Source of the DNA: Azospirillum sp. TSO35-2
GTDB taxonomy: Bacteria > Pseudomonadota > Alphaproteobacteria > Azospirillales > Azospirillaceae
Length of the DNA: 64,000 bases
Reading direction: 5' to 3'
Assembly: GCF_003116095.1 (NCBI RefSeq)
Contig: NZ_LGRA01000018.1
Coordinates: 1,017,740-1,081,739 of the forward strand
The notes beneath the pieces are model-generated. The model was given only the letters and a program-made list of their open reading frames with translations, was not told the DNA's origin and searched no databases. Shown one piece after another: positions 26,748 to 34,871 of this stretch (within the stretch, counting starts at the first letter, position 1; each line of letters opens with the position of its first letter). The position numbers were made by a program, and so were the translations under genes.

Positions 26748-27269
26748 ATGGGACAAAAGCCTCAGAACAGCCGCTCGATCATCGATAACCACCTGCAACC
26801 GGAACGGCGAGACCGGCTGATCCAGGAGAAGGAGCACGACCCCTACAAGTCGGACCTCAAAGCCGCCGATCCCAGCGTCTGTTCACGCTGCCACGCCGTC
26901 TACGAGGACGGTCGCTGGCATTGGGGCGCAAGGCCGGCCGACGCGACGGAGACCGTCTGCCAAGCCTGCCAGCGCATCGAGGAGCGGATCCCGGCCGGCA
27001 TCCTGACGATGAGCGGCGCCTTCGTCCAAGCCCATCGTGCCGAGATCATGGCGCAGGTCCGTCATCAGGAGAAGCTCGAGACCGCCGAACATCCGCTCAA
27101 CAGGATCATTGACATCCACGACACCGCCGACGGGATCGACGTGACGACCACGGATCTTCACTTGCCCCGGCGTATCGCCGAAGCGCTCGATCGCCATCAT
27201 CAGGGTGAAGTGACGTGGAAGTACGCCGAGGGCGAGTGCTTCCTGCGGGCAAATTGGCATGCGGATTGA
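26748..27269 (+). CDS. BCAM0308-family protein (zinc-ribbon-like small stress protein)
   Basis: 173 residues. The N-terminal half carries two Cys pairs (VCSRCHAVYEDG and VCQACQRI), a probable zinc ribbon. The C-terminal half has an NMD3/BCAM0308-like pattern (GIDVTTTDLHLPRRIAEAL). Members of this family sit among low-oxygen and stress genes in many proteobacteria, and their biochemical role is unknown. The ATG at 26748 is favoured because GGGGAGG lies 8 bases upstream. The ATG at 26742 is too close to it. An FNR-like box precedes it. Confidence 0.75.
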   Translation: MGQKPQNSRSIIDNHLQPERRDRLIQEKEHDPYKSDLKAADPSVCSRCHAVYEDGRWHWGARPADATETVCQACQRIEERIPAGILTMSGAFVQAHRAEIMAQVRHQEKLETAEHPLNRIIDIHDTADGIDVTTTDLHLPRRIAEALDRHHQGEVTWKYAEGECFLRANWHAD

Positions 27270-27324
27270 GAGGCCTGCCGGCCGCAGTGAAGTTTCACAG
27301 GCAACGCGGATCATGCGGGGCGGG

Positions 27325-27603
27325 TCAATCCTGCCCGCCCGGCAGACGCCAGTCCGAAACCGTCTCCGCCGCCAGAAGCGACCACATCCGCAGTGTCAGT
27401 TCCGGCGCGGTCTGGCAGAACCGCATCAGCGACTGGCGCGGGATCGGACAGGCGGTGAGGTCGGTAAGCGCCTCCACCGCGCAGGGCATGCAGCCGTTCG
27501 ACACGGCCGGACAGTGCATGGCGCGCCTCTCCCATCGTATCGCTCTCCTGGGAGAACCGAGCAAATCTGGATGGTTGGCTGCGGGATTGTTGGCTGGGAT
27601 CAT
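27325..27603 (-). pseudogene. Crp/Fnr-family regulator fragment
   Basis: The minus-strand frame shows part of the effector-domain end of a Crp/Fnr regulator: a Cys-rich start (MHCPAVSNGCMPC), then VEALTDLTACPIPRQSLMRF and the long dimerisation-helix start APELTLRMWSLLAAET. It stops before the helix-turn-helix, and the N-terminal beta roll is missing. It is therefore a non-functional scrap, or at most a DNA-binding-deficient protein. Most of the 27270-27826 gap is accounted for by this fragment and the box at 27630. Confidence 0.45.
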
Positions 27604-27629
27604 TAGACCGCAAGACTTTGATGCGCCGC

Positions 27630-27643
27630 TTGATCCAGGTTAA
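27630..27643 (+). promoter_or_regulatory. FNR/FixK-like box upstream of the HPF-cold-shock gene
   Basis: TTGATCCAGGTTAA has a perfect left half-site TTGAT and a right half GTTAA one step from GTCAA/ATCAA. It lies about 190 bp before the gene start at 27827, which is farther than usual, so a transcription start well upstream would be needed. Twelve of its 14 bases or more match the box at 26675. Confidence 0.5.
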
Positions 27644-27826
27644 CGCCGGGACTCCTGGAGCCGCCAGAATAGTTGCCAGCGCGCTGTGCGTCCTGGGTGG
27701 CCGGTCTGCTTGTTACGGTCGAGGTGATGGTCGCGGAACGCGCCGCTCGCCGGCACACCCTGATGGACGCCAAACTCAAGGGGGGTGTACGGCCGCTGAC
27801 CGGTGGCAACCGACAGGAGGAATGCC

Positions 27827-28420
27827 ATGCAATTCCCGGTGCAGATCACCTTCGACAATCTGGAACCGTCACCCGCCCTGGAGACGGTCGTGCGGGAGCA
27901 CGCCGCCAAGCTGGAGCGGTTCTTCGACCACATCATGGCGTGCCATGTGACCATCGACGCGCCGCACCGGCACCAGCACCAGGGCAAGCTCTATGCGGTC
28001 CGGATCGACCTGACCGTGCCAGGGGAAAAGCTGGTCGTGCGTTACGCCAAGCCCGAGGACCACGCTCACGAAAATCCAAGGGTCGCCGTGCGCGATGCGT
28101 TCGACGCGGCCCGCCGGGAGTTGGAGGATTACGCGCGCCGCCGCCGGCTGGACGTGAAGACGCATGAGGTTCCCGTGCACGGCCGCGTGGTCCGCCTGTT
28201 TGCCGGAGACGGCTACGGTTTCATCGAAACGACGGACGGGCAGGAGATCTATTTCCACCGCAACAGCGTGGCGGGCGGCTCCTTCGACGCCCTGAAGGTT
28301 GACCAGGAGGTCCGCCTGAGCATCGCTGAGAAGGAAAGCGCCCAAGGCCCGCAGGCGACCACGGTTTCGCCGGTCGGCAAGCATCATGTCGTCGGCGAGG
28401 GAACCGTCCCGGCGCCGTGA
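27827..28420 (+). CDS. HPF/RaiA ribosome-hibernation domain fused to a cold-shock domain
   Basis: 197 residues with two domains. Residues 1-110 have the HPF/RaiA pattern (VQITFDNLEPSPALETVVREHAAKLE, VRIDLTVPGEKLVVRY, AVRDAFDAARRELEDYARRR). Residues about 118-180 are a cold-shock/S1-like OB fold with RNP1-type GYGFIE and IYFHRNS. HPF domains dimerise or stall ribosomes in resting cells. The cold-shock part may hold mRNA or rRNA. The ATG at 27827 has AGGAGG 6 bases upstream. It is followed by PEP synthase in the same direction and preceded by an FNR-like box, which fits induction on low oxygen or energy limitation. Confidence 0.85.
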   Translation: MQFPVQITFDNLEPSPALETVVREHAAKLERFFDHIMACHVTIDAPHRHQHQGKLYAVRIDLTVPGEKLVVRYAKPEDHAHENPRVAVRDAFDAARRELEDYARRRRLDVKTHEVPVHGRVVRLFAGDGYGFIETTDGQEIYFHRNSVAGGSFDALKVDQEVRLSIAEKESAQGPQATTVSPVGKHHVVGEGTVPAP

Positions 28421-28507
28421 CCCGTCACGCCCGCGAGCACGAGGCGAACCCGCCACCCGGCAACGCCGTGCCGATGGGACAAGGGGGCCGGAACAAGGAG
28501 GCCGGAT

Positions 28508-30931
28508 ATGCAGGACGCCACATACATCCGCTGGTTCTCCGACCTGGGCCGCGACGACGTGGCCCTGGTCGGAGGCAAGAACGCTTCGCTCGGTGAGCTG
28601 TACCGGCACCTGAAGCCGATGGGGATCGAGGTCCCGGACGGGTTCGCCCTGACCGCGGCGGCCTTTCGCGATGCGCTGACCACGGCCAAGGCGTGGGAGG
28701 ACCTCCACGCGCTGCTCGACGGGCTGGATAAGAATGACGTGGCCCGGCTTGCCCGCGCCGGAGCCCGTGCGCGCGACATCGTCTACTCAGCCGGCCTGAC
28801 GCCGGCGATGGAGGCGCAACTGCGCACGGCATTCCGGGCCCTGCTGGCCGAGTACGGGGAGGAACTGACCGTCGCAGTCCGCAGCTCCGCCACTGCGGAG
28901 GACCTGCCGACCGCCAGCTTCGCCGGCCAGCACGAGACCTATCTGAACGTGTCCGGGGAGGCCATGCTGCTCGACGCGGTGCGGCGCTGCCACGCCTCGC
29001 TGTTCACCGACCGGGCGATCTCCTACCGGATTGACCAGGGCTTCGACCACTTCAAGGTCGCGCTGTCGGTCGGCGTGCAGAAAATGGTGCGTTCCGACCT
29101 CGCCTCGGCCGGGGTGATGTTCACGCTGGATACGGAATCGGGATTCCGCGACGCCGTGTTCATCACCGGCGCCTATGGGCTGGGGGAAACGGTCGTCCAG
29201 GGGGCGGTCGATCCCGACGAGTTCTATGTGCACAAGGCGACTTTCCGGCAAGGCCACCGCGCGGTGCTGCGGCGGCGGCTGGGCGAGAAGCAGGTGAAGA
29301 TGGTATACCGGCCGGGCCGCACGCGCGAGCCGACGCGCACCGTCCCCACCCCCGACGCCGACCGGGAGCACTTCTGTCTGACCGACGAGGAGGTGCTGCG
29401 GCTTGCCGGATACGCCATCCGGATCGAGGACCATTATGGCCAGCCCATGGACATCGAATGGGCCAAGGACGGACTGGACGGCGGCCTCTACATCGTCCAG
29501 GCACGGCCGGAGACGGTCGCCTCCCAGCGGGCGGCGTTGGAACTGGAGAGCTTCGTGTCGGAGGCGAAGGGGACCGTGCTCGCGTCGGGACGCGCGGTGG
29601 GCGGACGCATGGCCACCGGGACGGTGCGCGTGGTGACCGACGCCCACCAGCTGTCCGCCTTCCGTCCGGGTGAGGTGCTGGTGGCCGACACCACGACGCC
29701 GGATTGGGAGCCGGTGATGAAGACGGCCGCCGCCATCGTCACCAACCGGGGTGGCCGCACCTGCCATGCCGCCATCGTCGCCCGAGAACTGGGCATTCCA
29801 GCCGTGGTCGGAGCCGAACGCGCGACGGAGGTCCTGCGCGACGGGCAGACGGTCACCGTCTCCTGCGCGGAGGGTGAAACCGGCAAGGTCTATGACGGCG
29901 CCATGCCGTTTCGCGTGGAGCGCCTGGATCTTGGCCGGCTGCCGCGGCCGCAGACGCGCATCATGGTGAACCTCGGCAACCCCGATCAGGCCTTCCAGAC
30001 CGGACGGCTGCCGGTGGACGGTGTCGGGCTGGCGCGCATGGAGTTCATCGTCAACGAGGCCATCAAGGTCCATCCGATGGCGCTCGTCCACCCGGAGCGT
30101 GTCGAGGACGTCGACGTGCGGGCCCGCATCGCCCGCCTGACCCGCAACCACCCGGACGGCAGCGCCTATTTCGTGGAGCGCCTGTCGGAGGGGATCGGCA
30201 CCATCGCGGCGGCTTTCTTCCCGCGCCCGGTGATCGTCCGGCTGTCCGATTTCAAGACGAACGAATACGCTTCCCTGCTCGGCGGGAGGTGGTTCGAGCC
30301 GGTCGAGGAGAACCCGATGCTGGGTTTCCGGGGGGCTGCGCGCTACGCCCACCCCGCCTACGAGGAAGGCTTTGCGCTGGAATGCCGGGCACTCGCCCGC
30401 GTGCGTGGCGAGATGGGCCTGACCAACGTGAAGGTGATGGTGCCCTTCTGCCGCCGTCTGGAGGAAGCCGACCGTGTGATCGCCGCCATGGCGCGCCACG
30501 GGCTGGAGCGCGGGCGTGACGGCCTCGAGGTCTACGTGATGTGTGAAATCCCCAACAACGTGCTGCTGGTGGATGAGTTCGCCCAAAGGTTCGACGGTTT
30601 CTCCATCGGATCGAACGACCTGACGCAACTCACGCTCGGGGTGGACCGAGACAGCCCTCTGGTCGCCTTCGATTTCGACGAGCGCGATCCCGGCGTGCTG
30701 GCTTTCCTGCGCCAGGCCGTGGAGGGCGCGCGGCGCAATGGCCGGCCTTGCGGCATCTGCGGACAGGCGCCCTCGGACTATCCGGAGATCGCCGAGTTCC
30801 TGGTGCGCCTCGGCATCGACTCCATCAGCCTGACGCCCGACAGCGTGCTCAGGACGCTGCGCGCGGTTGTGGAACTGGAACAGAAACTCGGCCGCGCACC
30901 GCGCGAGCCCGGAACGGGAGGATCGTCATGA
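28508..30931 (+). CDS. ppsA: Phosphoenolpyruvate synthase
   Basis: 807 residues with all three PEP-synthase parts: an N-terminal ATP-grasp domain (ARAGARARDIVYSAG, AVRSSATAEDLPTASFAGQHE), a central phosphohistidine domain (NRGGRTCHAAIVARELGIP), and a C-terminal PEP/pyruvate TIM barrel ending with the catalytic Cys in CGICGQAPSDYPE. It converts pyruvate plus ATP to PEP, AMP and phosphate. AAGGAGG precedes the start. It overlaps the following oxidoreductase gene by 4 bp and follows the HPF-cold-shock gene by 87 bp. The regulatory kinase/phosphatase PpsR is not nearby. Confidence 0.95.
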   Translation: MQDATYIRWFSDLGRDDVALVGGKNASLGELYRHLKPMGIEVPDGFALTAAAFRDALTTAKAWEDLHALLDGLDKNDVARLARAGARARDIVYSAGLTPAMEAQLRTAFRALLAEYGEELTVAVRSSATAEDLPTASFAGQHETYLNVSGEAMLLDAVRRCHASLFTDRAISYRIDQGFDHFKVALSVGVQKMVRSDLASAGVMFTLDTESGFRDAVFITGAYGLGETVVQGAVDPDEFYVHKATFRQGHRAVLRRRLGEKQVKMVYRPGRTREPTRTVPTPDADREHFCLTDEEVLRLAGYAIRIEDHYGQPMDIEWAKDGLDGGLYIVQARPETVASQRAALELESFVSEAKGTVLASGRAVGGRMATGTVRVVTDAHQLSAFRPGEVLVADTTTPDWEPVMKTAAAIVTNRGGRTCHAAIVARELGIPAVVGAERATEVLRDGQTVTVSCAEGETGKVYDGAMPFRVERLDLGRLPRPQTRIMVNLGNPDQAFQTGRLPVDGVGLARMEFIVNEAIKVHPMALVHPERVEDVDVRARIARLTRNHPDGSAYFVERLSEGIGTIAAAFFPRPVIVRLSDFKTNEYASLLGGRWFEPVEENPMLGFRGAARYAHPAYEEGFALECRALARVRGEMGLTNVKVMVPFCRRLEEADRVIAAMARHGLERGRDGLEVYVMCEIPNNVLLVDEFAQRFDGFSIGSNDLTQLTLGVDRDSPLVAFDFDERDPGVLAFLRQAVEGARRNGRPCGICGQAPSDYPEIAEFLVRLGIDSISLTPDSVLRTLRAVVELEQKLGRAPREPGTGGSS

Positions 30932-31506
30932 AGCACATCGTCGTTTTCGCGCATCCGCGCTCCGGCAGCTTCATCCGGCAGGCGGTGGGGGCCTATGTGG
31001 ATGAGTTGGAGCAATGCGGGCACGCGGTCACCGTGCGCGACCTCTACTCCATGGGCTTCAACCCGGTTCTTTCGGAGGAGGAACTGGCCGGCAACGGTCC
31101 GATACCCGAAGACATCCAGCGCGAGCAGGATCTCATCACCGCCTGTAAGGCGGTTTCCTTCGTGTTTCCGATCTGGTGGGCTGGCATGCCGGCGATGCTG
31201 AAAGGCTACGTGGATCGTGTCTTCAGTTACGGATTTGCCTGGGAAATGCGGGGCGAGGAGATCGAGGGCAAACTGCATGGGCGCAAAGGGCTGATCATCA
31301 CAAGTTCCGGCGCCCCGATGGCATTTCTGGAAACGACTGGTGAGAGGCAGGCCTTCACGGTGACACAGGATGTTGCGATCATGGGCCTATGCGGCATCAA
31401 GGTGGTCGAGCATCTGCATTTCGACGATCTGGGGCCGCACACCACGCCCGCGCAGGTCGACGACGACATCCGCCGCATCCGCGCGGCCGTACGCGACCAT
31501 TTCTGA
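30928..31506 (+). CDS. NAD(P)H:quinone oxidoreductase-like flavodoxin-fold protein
   Basis: 192 residues of the NQO1/MdaB/KefF flavodoxin-like fold. The N-terminus has VFAHPRSGSFIRQAV (the FMN/FAD phosphate loop), the middle has FVFPIWWAGMPAMLKGYVDRVFSYGFAW (the typical flavin and active-site segment), and the end carries GIKVVEHLHFDDLG. It likely reduces quinones by two electrons. The gene starts inside the ppsA stop (ATGA) with GGGAGGA 6 bases upstream, so it is translationally coupled. A strong hairpin follows its stop. Confidence 0.85.
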   Translation: MKHIVVFAHPRSGSFIRQAVGAYVDELEQCGHAVTVRDLYSMGFNPVLSEEELAGNGPIPEDIQREQDLITACKAVSFVFPIWWAGMPAMLKGYVDRVFSYGFAWEMRGEEIEGKLHGRKGLIITSSGAPMAFLETTGERQAFTVTQDVAIMGLCGIKVVEHLHFDDLGPHTTPAQVDDDIRRIRAAVRDHF

Positions 31507-31511
31507 ATGGG

Positions 31512-31547
31512 GCATGCGGCTCGGCCCCGCCGGACCGGGCCGCATGC
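31512..31547 (+). terminator. Hairpin after the ppsA-oxidoreductase unit
   Basis: GCATGCGGC (31512-31520) is perfectly complementary to GCCGCATGC (31539-31547), and inner CCC/GGG can extend the pairing. It begins 5 bases past the stop codon. No T-run follows, so it is a terminator of the GC-hairpin type or a 3' protection element. Confidence 0.45.
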
Positions 31548-31642
31548 CGAAGCCGCTTCTCAACCATTCCGCCGCCGATCCGATCCGCGCCACTCCGTTT
31601 CCCATAGTCTTGAGGTTCGTCGGATGGGCGTCTCTCTGGATG

Positions 31643-31659
31643 GAACCATAATTTGGTTC
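31643..31659. repeat. Operator-like dyad in an AT-rich stretch
   Basis: GAACCATAATTTGGTTC is a perfect dyad (6-bp arms, 5-base spacer) at the start of a clearly AT-rich stretch (31643-31700). It is unlike the surrounding DNA and lies between two convergent genes, away from any obvious start. The rest of the 31507-31870 gap shows no gene. Confidence 0.4.
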
Positions 31660-31870
31660 AGTGAAAATTCATAATACACAATTATTTAATGTGAATTCTG
31701 CGCGCGTTTTTGTACACGCGTGACGGGAAGTCAGCTTCGCGGCGTTTGCGATCCTGCCGCCGGTCCCAGAATGTGAAAGGGCCGTCCACCTCATCAACTC
31801 ACTGAGCGACCGCCTCTGCATGGTTCAAGTGCCCTCCACTGGCTGAGATGTGCCTGCTGCGTACAAGTTC

Positions 31871-32755
31871 TCAATCTTGCCCAATGTTCGCGCGAACAGC
31901 CGCGCGCACCCTGGCCAGCGCCGGTGACGGATCGCGTTTGCGCCACGCCATGCCAAAGGCCAGGACCGGGGCTGCATCAGGCAACGGCCGGTAGGCCACG
32001 CCGGGCAGGACAAAGCGCGAAACCCAGTGCGGCACAAGAGCGATACCGAGCCCCTGCCCCACCAGCTGCAGCATGGTCAGCTTCTCCGTCACCTCCTGCA
32101 CCGCCTGCGGGCGGTGGCCGTGTGCCTCGAACTGTCGGACGGTCAAGTCGTGCAGCAGCGGGCGGCTGTGTTTCGGGTAGCCAATGAAGGGCTGTGCGGC
32201 CAGCCATTCCCAGAACGGCACGTCGCTGGCTTGGGAGGCCGATGCTTCCGGCAGTGCCGCGATGAACGGTTCGTCGAACAAGTGGACGCAGGCGAGGTCG
32301 GGGTCGGTCACCGGGGGGCGAAGGAACGCCAGATCGATGCGCTGGCGGATCAGATCCGCCTCCTGCTCGGCAGAGCTGCCTTCGGTCAGGGTGATGCTCA
32401 GCGTCGGGTGCTCGGCGCGCAGACGGGTGAGCACCGGCGGCAGAACCGCCACCAGCGCCTCGTCGATGCCGCCGATGCGCAGGCTGCCGCCGCCATCCGC
32501 CGCCGCCCGCGCCACCCGGACGGTCCGCTCCGCCTGCTCCAGCAGTTGCCGCGCCTCGGTCAGGAAGGCCACGCCAGCGGCGGTCAGGCTGACCTGCCGC
32601 GTGGTGCGGAACAGCAATGGGCAGCCCAGTTCCGCCTCCAGCAGACGCACTTGATGCGACAGCGCCGCCTGGGCCATGGCCACCCGCTCGGCCGCGCGGC
32701 GGAAATGCAGTTCCTCAGCCACCGCGATGAAACAACGGACCTGACGCAGTTCCAA
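31871..32755 (-). CDS. LysR-type regulator of the organic-acid cluster
   Basis: About 294 residues. It has a canonical helix-turn-helix (ELRQVRCFIAVAEELHFRRAAERVAMAQAALSHQVRLLE) and a LysR effector domain (GSLRIGGIDEALVAVLPPVL, QRIDLAFLRPPV, VGQGLGIALVPHWVSRF). The subfamily resembles BenM/CatR-like regulators of aromatic or organic-acid catabolism. I place the start at TTG 32755 because it gives the normal 'MELRQ' beginning with GGAAG upstream. A TTG at 32773 is also in frame, and no ATG is available. It is the last gene of the leuC-leuD-dctA minus-strand run, 63 bp after dctA, and would control it from the distal end. Confidence 0.82.
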   Translation of the reverse strand: MELRQVRCFIAVAEELHFRRAAERVAMAQAALSHQVRLLEAELGCPLLFRTTRQVSLTAAGVAFLTEARQLLEQAERTVRVARAAADGGGSLRIGGIDEALVAVLPPVLTRLRAEHPTLSITLTEGSSAEQEADLIRQRIDLAFLRPPVTDPDLACVHLFDEPFIAALPEASASQASDVPFWEWLAAQPFIGYPKHSRPLLHDLTVRQFEAHGHRPQAVQEVTEKLTMLQLVGQGLGIALVPHWVSRFVLPGVAYRPLPDAAPVLAFGMAWRKRDPSPALARVRAAVRANIGQD

Positions 32756-32818
32756 GAGCGGGTCTTCCAGCAAGGGGGGCCATGGATGGTGCGGAGCTTA
32801 GCACGGCACCCCTCACGA

Positions 32819-34141
32819 TCAGCGACTTCTGTGGAAGTGGGCGTCCTCGCCGAAATGCTCCCGGTACGCGGCATCGGCCGCGGTCCCGTCGAACTCTCCG
32901 CACATCTTGGCGACCACGACCGTGGCAAGGCTGTTGCCGACGATGTTCGTCACGGCGCGCGCCTCGGCCATGAAGCGGTCGACGCCAATCAAGAGCGCCA
33001 ACCCCTCCACCGGCAAAACGTGGGTGGCCGACAGCGTCGCGGCCAGCGTCACGAAGCCGGCTCCGGCCACGGCACCCGCCCCCTTCGAGGTCACCATCAG
33101 CAGCAGAAGCAGGCCGATCTGCTGACCGAGCGACAGGTCGATGCCATAGGCCTGGGCGATGAACAGCGCCGCCATCGACAGGTAGATCGACGTTCCATCC
33201 ATGTTGAAGGAATAGCCGGTCGGCAGGACCAGCCCGACCGTCGGGGCCGAACAGCCCAGCCGCTCCAGCCGGGCCATCAGGCGCGGCAGCACGCTTTCCG
33301 ACGAGGCCGTGCCGAAAACGATCATGATCTCCTGCCCGATGAAACGCAGGAAGCGCCGCAGGCTGAAGCCGCACATCCGTGCGATGGCGTTCAGCACCAC
33401 GAAAACGAACAGGGCGCAGGTGACGTAGACCGCCATCATCAGCTTGCCCAGGACCAGGACGGAGCCCAGCCCGTATTTGGAAACGGCGAAGGCCATGGCC
33501 CCATAGGCGCCGATCGGGGCCAACCGCATGATCAGCGCGATGATCTTGAACAGGATGTCCGCCAGCGCATGCATGGCCTCGAGCGCCGGCTTCACCCGGT
33601 CGCCCGCCAGGGCGGCGGCGCAGCCGAACAGGATGCCGAACAGGACGATCTGCAGCAGATCGCCCTTGGCGAAGGCGGCCACGATGTTGTCGGGCACCAG
33701 ATGGGTGAGGAAGTCGAGCATGTAATGCTCGCCCGCCATCTGGCTGTATTTCGTCACATCCACCGCGCCGGCGCCGAAGGCCGCGCGGTCGAAGCCATCG
33801 CCCGGACGCAGCAGGTTCATCACCACCACGCCGATGCCGAGCGCCAGCGTGGTGACCAACTCGAAGTAGAGGAGCGCCATGCCGCCGATCCTGCCGACCC
33901 GGCGCAGGTCGCCGATGGCGGCGATGCCGGAGACGATGGTCAGAAAGGCGATCGGCGCCACCACCATCTTGATGAGGCGGATGAAGAGATCGCCCAGCGG
34001 CTGCATCGCCTGCCCGAAGGCCGGCGCCAGATGACCGGTGGCGATGCCCAGCATGATGGCAAGCACCACCTGGACGGTCAGATTTCCGTACCAGCGGCGT
34101 CGGTCCGGAGTGGCCGGCGCCATGTCGGCAAGCGTGGTCAT
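32819..34141 (-). CDS. C4-dicarboxylate:cation symporter, DctA/GltP family
   Basis: 440 residues of the DAACS family. Diagnostic segments are the N-terminal VQVVLAIMLGIATGHLAP, KMVVAPIAFLTIVSGIA, the serine-rich re-entrant loop with FGTASSESVLPRLM, the helix-7 motif GYSFNMDGTSIYLSMAALFIAQ, and the helix-8 VGNSLATVVVAKM region. These define the dicarboxylate/cation binding site. It imports succinate-like C4 acids or related anions with protons or sodium. A strong ribosome site (GGGAGGA) precedes ATG 34141. It follows leuD by 87 bp in the same direction, suggesting that it brings in the substrate of the LeuCD-like hydro-lyase. Confidence 0.9.
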   Translation of the reverse strand: MTTLADMAPATPDRRRWYGNLTVQVVLAIMLGIATGHLAPAFGQAMQPLGDLFIRLIKMVVAPIAFLTIVSGIAAIGDLRRVGRIGGMALLYFELVTTLALGIGVVVMNLLRPGDGFDRAAFGAGAVDVTKYSQMAGEHYMLDFLTHLVPDNIVAAFAKGDLLQIVLFGILFGCAAALAGDRVKPALEAMHALADILFKIIALIMRLAPIGAYGAMAFAVSKYGLGSVLVLGKLMMAVYVTCALFVFVVLNAIARMCGFSLRRFLRFIGQEIMIVFGTASSESVLPRLMARLERLGCSAPTVGLVLPTGYSFNMDGTSIYLSMAALFIAQAYGIDLSLGQQIGLLLLLMVTSKGAGAVAGAGFVTLAATLSATHVLPVEGLALLIGVDRFMAEARAVTNIVGNSLATVVVAKMCGEFDGTAADAAYREHFGEDAHFHRSR

Positions 34142-34228
34142 GGCAAAATCCTCCCTGTTCCCGCGTCCTGGGGCGCGCGGGTTTGTCGTTGTCGGGTTGC
34201 TGACTGGTAGCGGGGGACCGTCAGGCCG

Positions 34229-34837
34229 CTAGGGCAGCCAGGGGGTCCGCATCCGGTGACCGGCCTCGAAGTCAGCGATGGCGCCGGTACGGGTCAGGGT
34301 GGTCGCGATGTGGTCGCGGCCGTGCAGCAGCGCCTCGCGGCGGCCGGCATCGATGGTGAAGCTCCAGCGGCGGCCATCGGCCGTCGCGATGCTGCAACCG
34401 GTCAGATCGACGGTCAGCCGTGCCGGCTCCGGCCCCGCCGCCACCTCCATCAGGGCGTCGGCGGTTGCAGGGTCGAGCGTCAGCGCCAGCAGGCCATTGC
34501 GGGCGCAGTTGTCGAAGAAGATGCCGGCGAAGCTGGTGCCCAGCAGGGCACGCACGCCGCGCTGCTTGAGACCCCACACCGCGTGCTCGCGGCTCGAGCC
34601 GCAACCGAAGTTGGGGCCGACCACCAGGAATGCGGCATCGCGCCAGCCCGGCCGGTTGAGAATGAAATCGGGGCGCTCCCGCCCGCCGGCGTCGAAGCGC
34701 AGGTCATGGAAGGCACCCTCGCCGAGGCCGCTGCGATCGATTCCCTTCAGGAACTGCTTGGGCATGATCACATCGGTGTCGATGTTGGGCAGTGGAATGG
34801 CGGCGGCGGTTCCGCTGACGATGGTGAAAGACTCCAT
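34229..34837 (-). CDS. leuD: LeuD-like hydro-lyase small subunit
   Basis: 202 residues of the aconitase swivel-domain subunit. Signature parts are IPLPNIDTDVIMPKQFLKGI near the N-terminus, VVGPNFGCGSSREHAVWGLKQRGVRALLG (the substrate-binding 'GSSREH' loop), and FAGIFFDNCARNGLL. It pairs with LeuC to isomerise 2- to 3-isopropylmalate, or in catabolic paralogs to hydrate citraconate, maleate-like or related acids. ATG 34837 has GGAG 9 bases upstream. ATG 34843 is too close to it. The gene lies 34 bp after leuC. leuA and leuB are absent, which weakens a leucine-biosynthetic role. Confidence 0.88.
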   Translation of the reverse strand: MESFTIVSGTAAAIPLPNIDTDVIMPKQFLKGIDRSGLGEGAFHDLRFDAGGRERPDFILNRPGWRDAAFLVVGPNFGCGSSREHAVWGLKQRGVRALLGTSFAGIFFDNCARNGLLALTLDPATADALMEVAAGPEPARLTVDLTGCSIATADGRRWSFTIDAGRREALLHGRDHIATTLTRTGAIADFEAGHRMRTPWLP

Positions 34838-34871
34838 GGGCATGGTCTCCGGTTGGGTCAGGCCAGTCTGG

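Noticed and set aside
28787-30628. A 613-codon antisense frame over ppsA
   Set aside because: Composition-driven shadow. The plus strand is a clear PEP synthase throughout.
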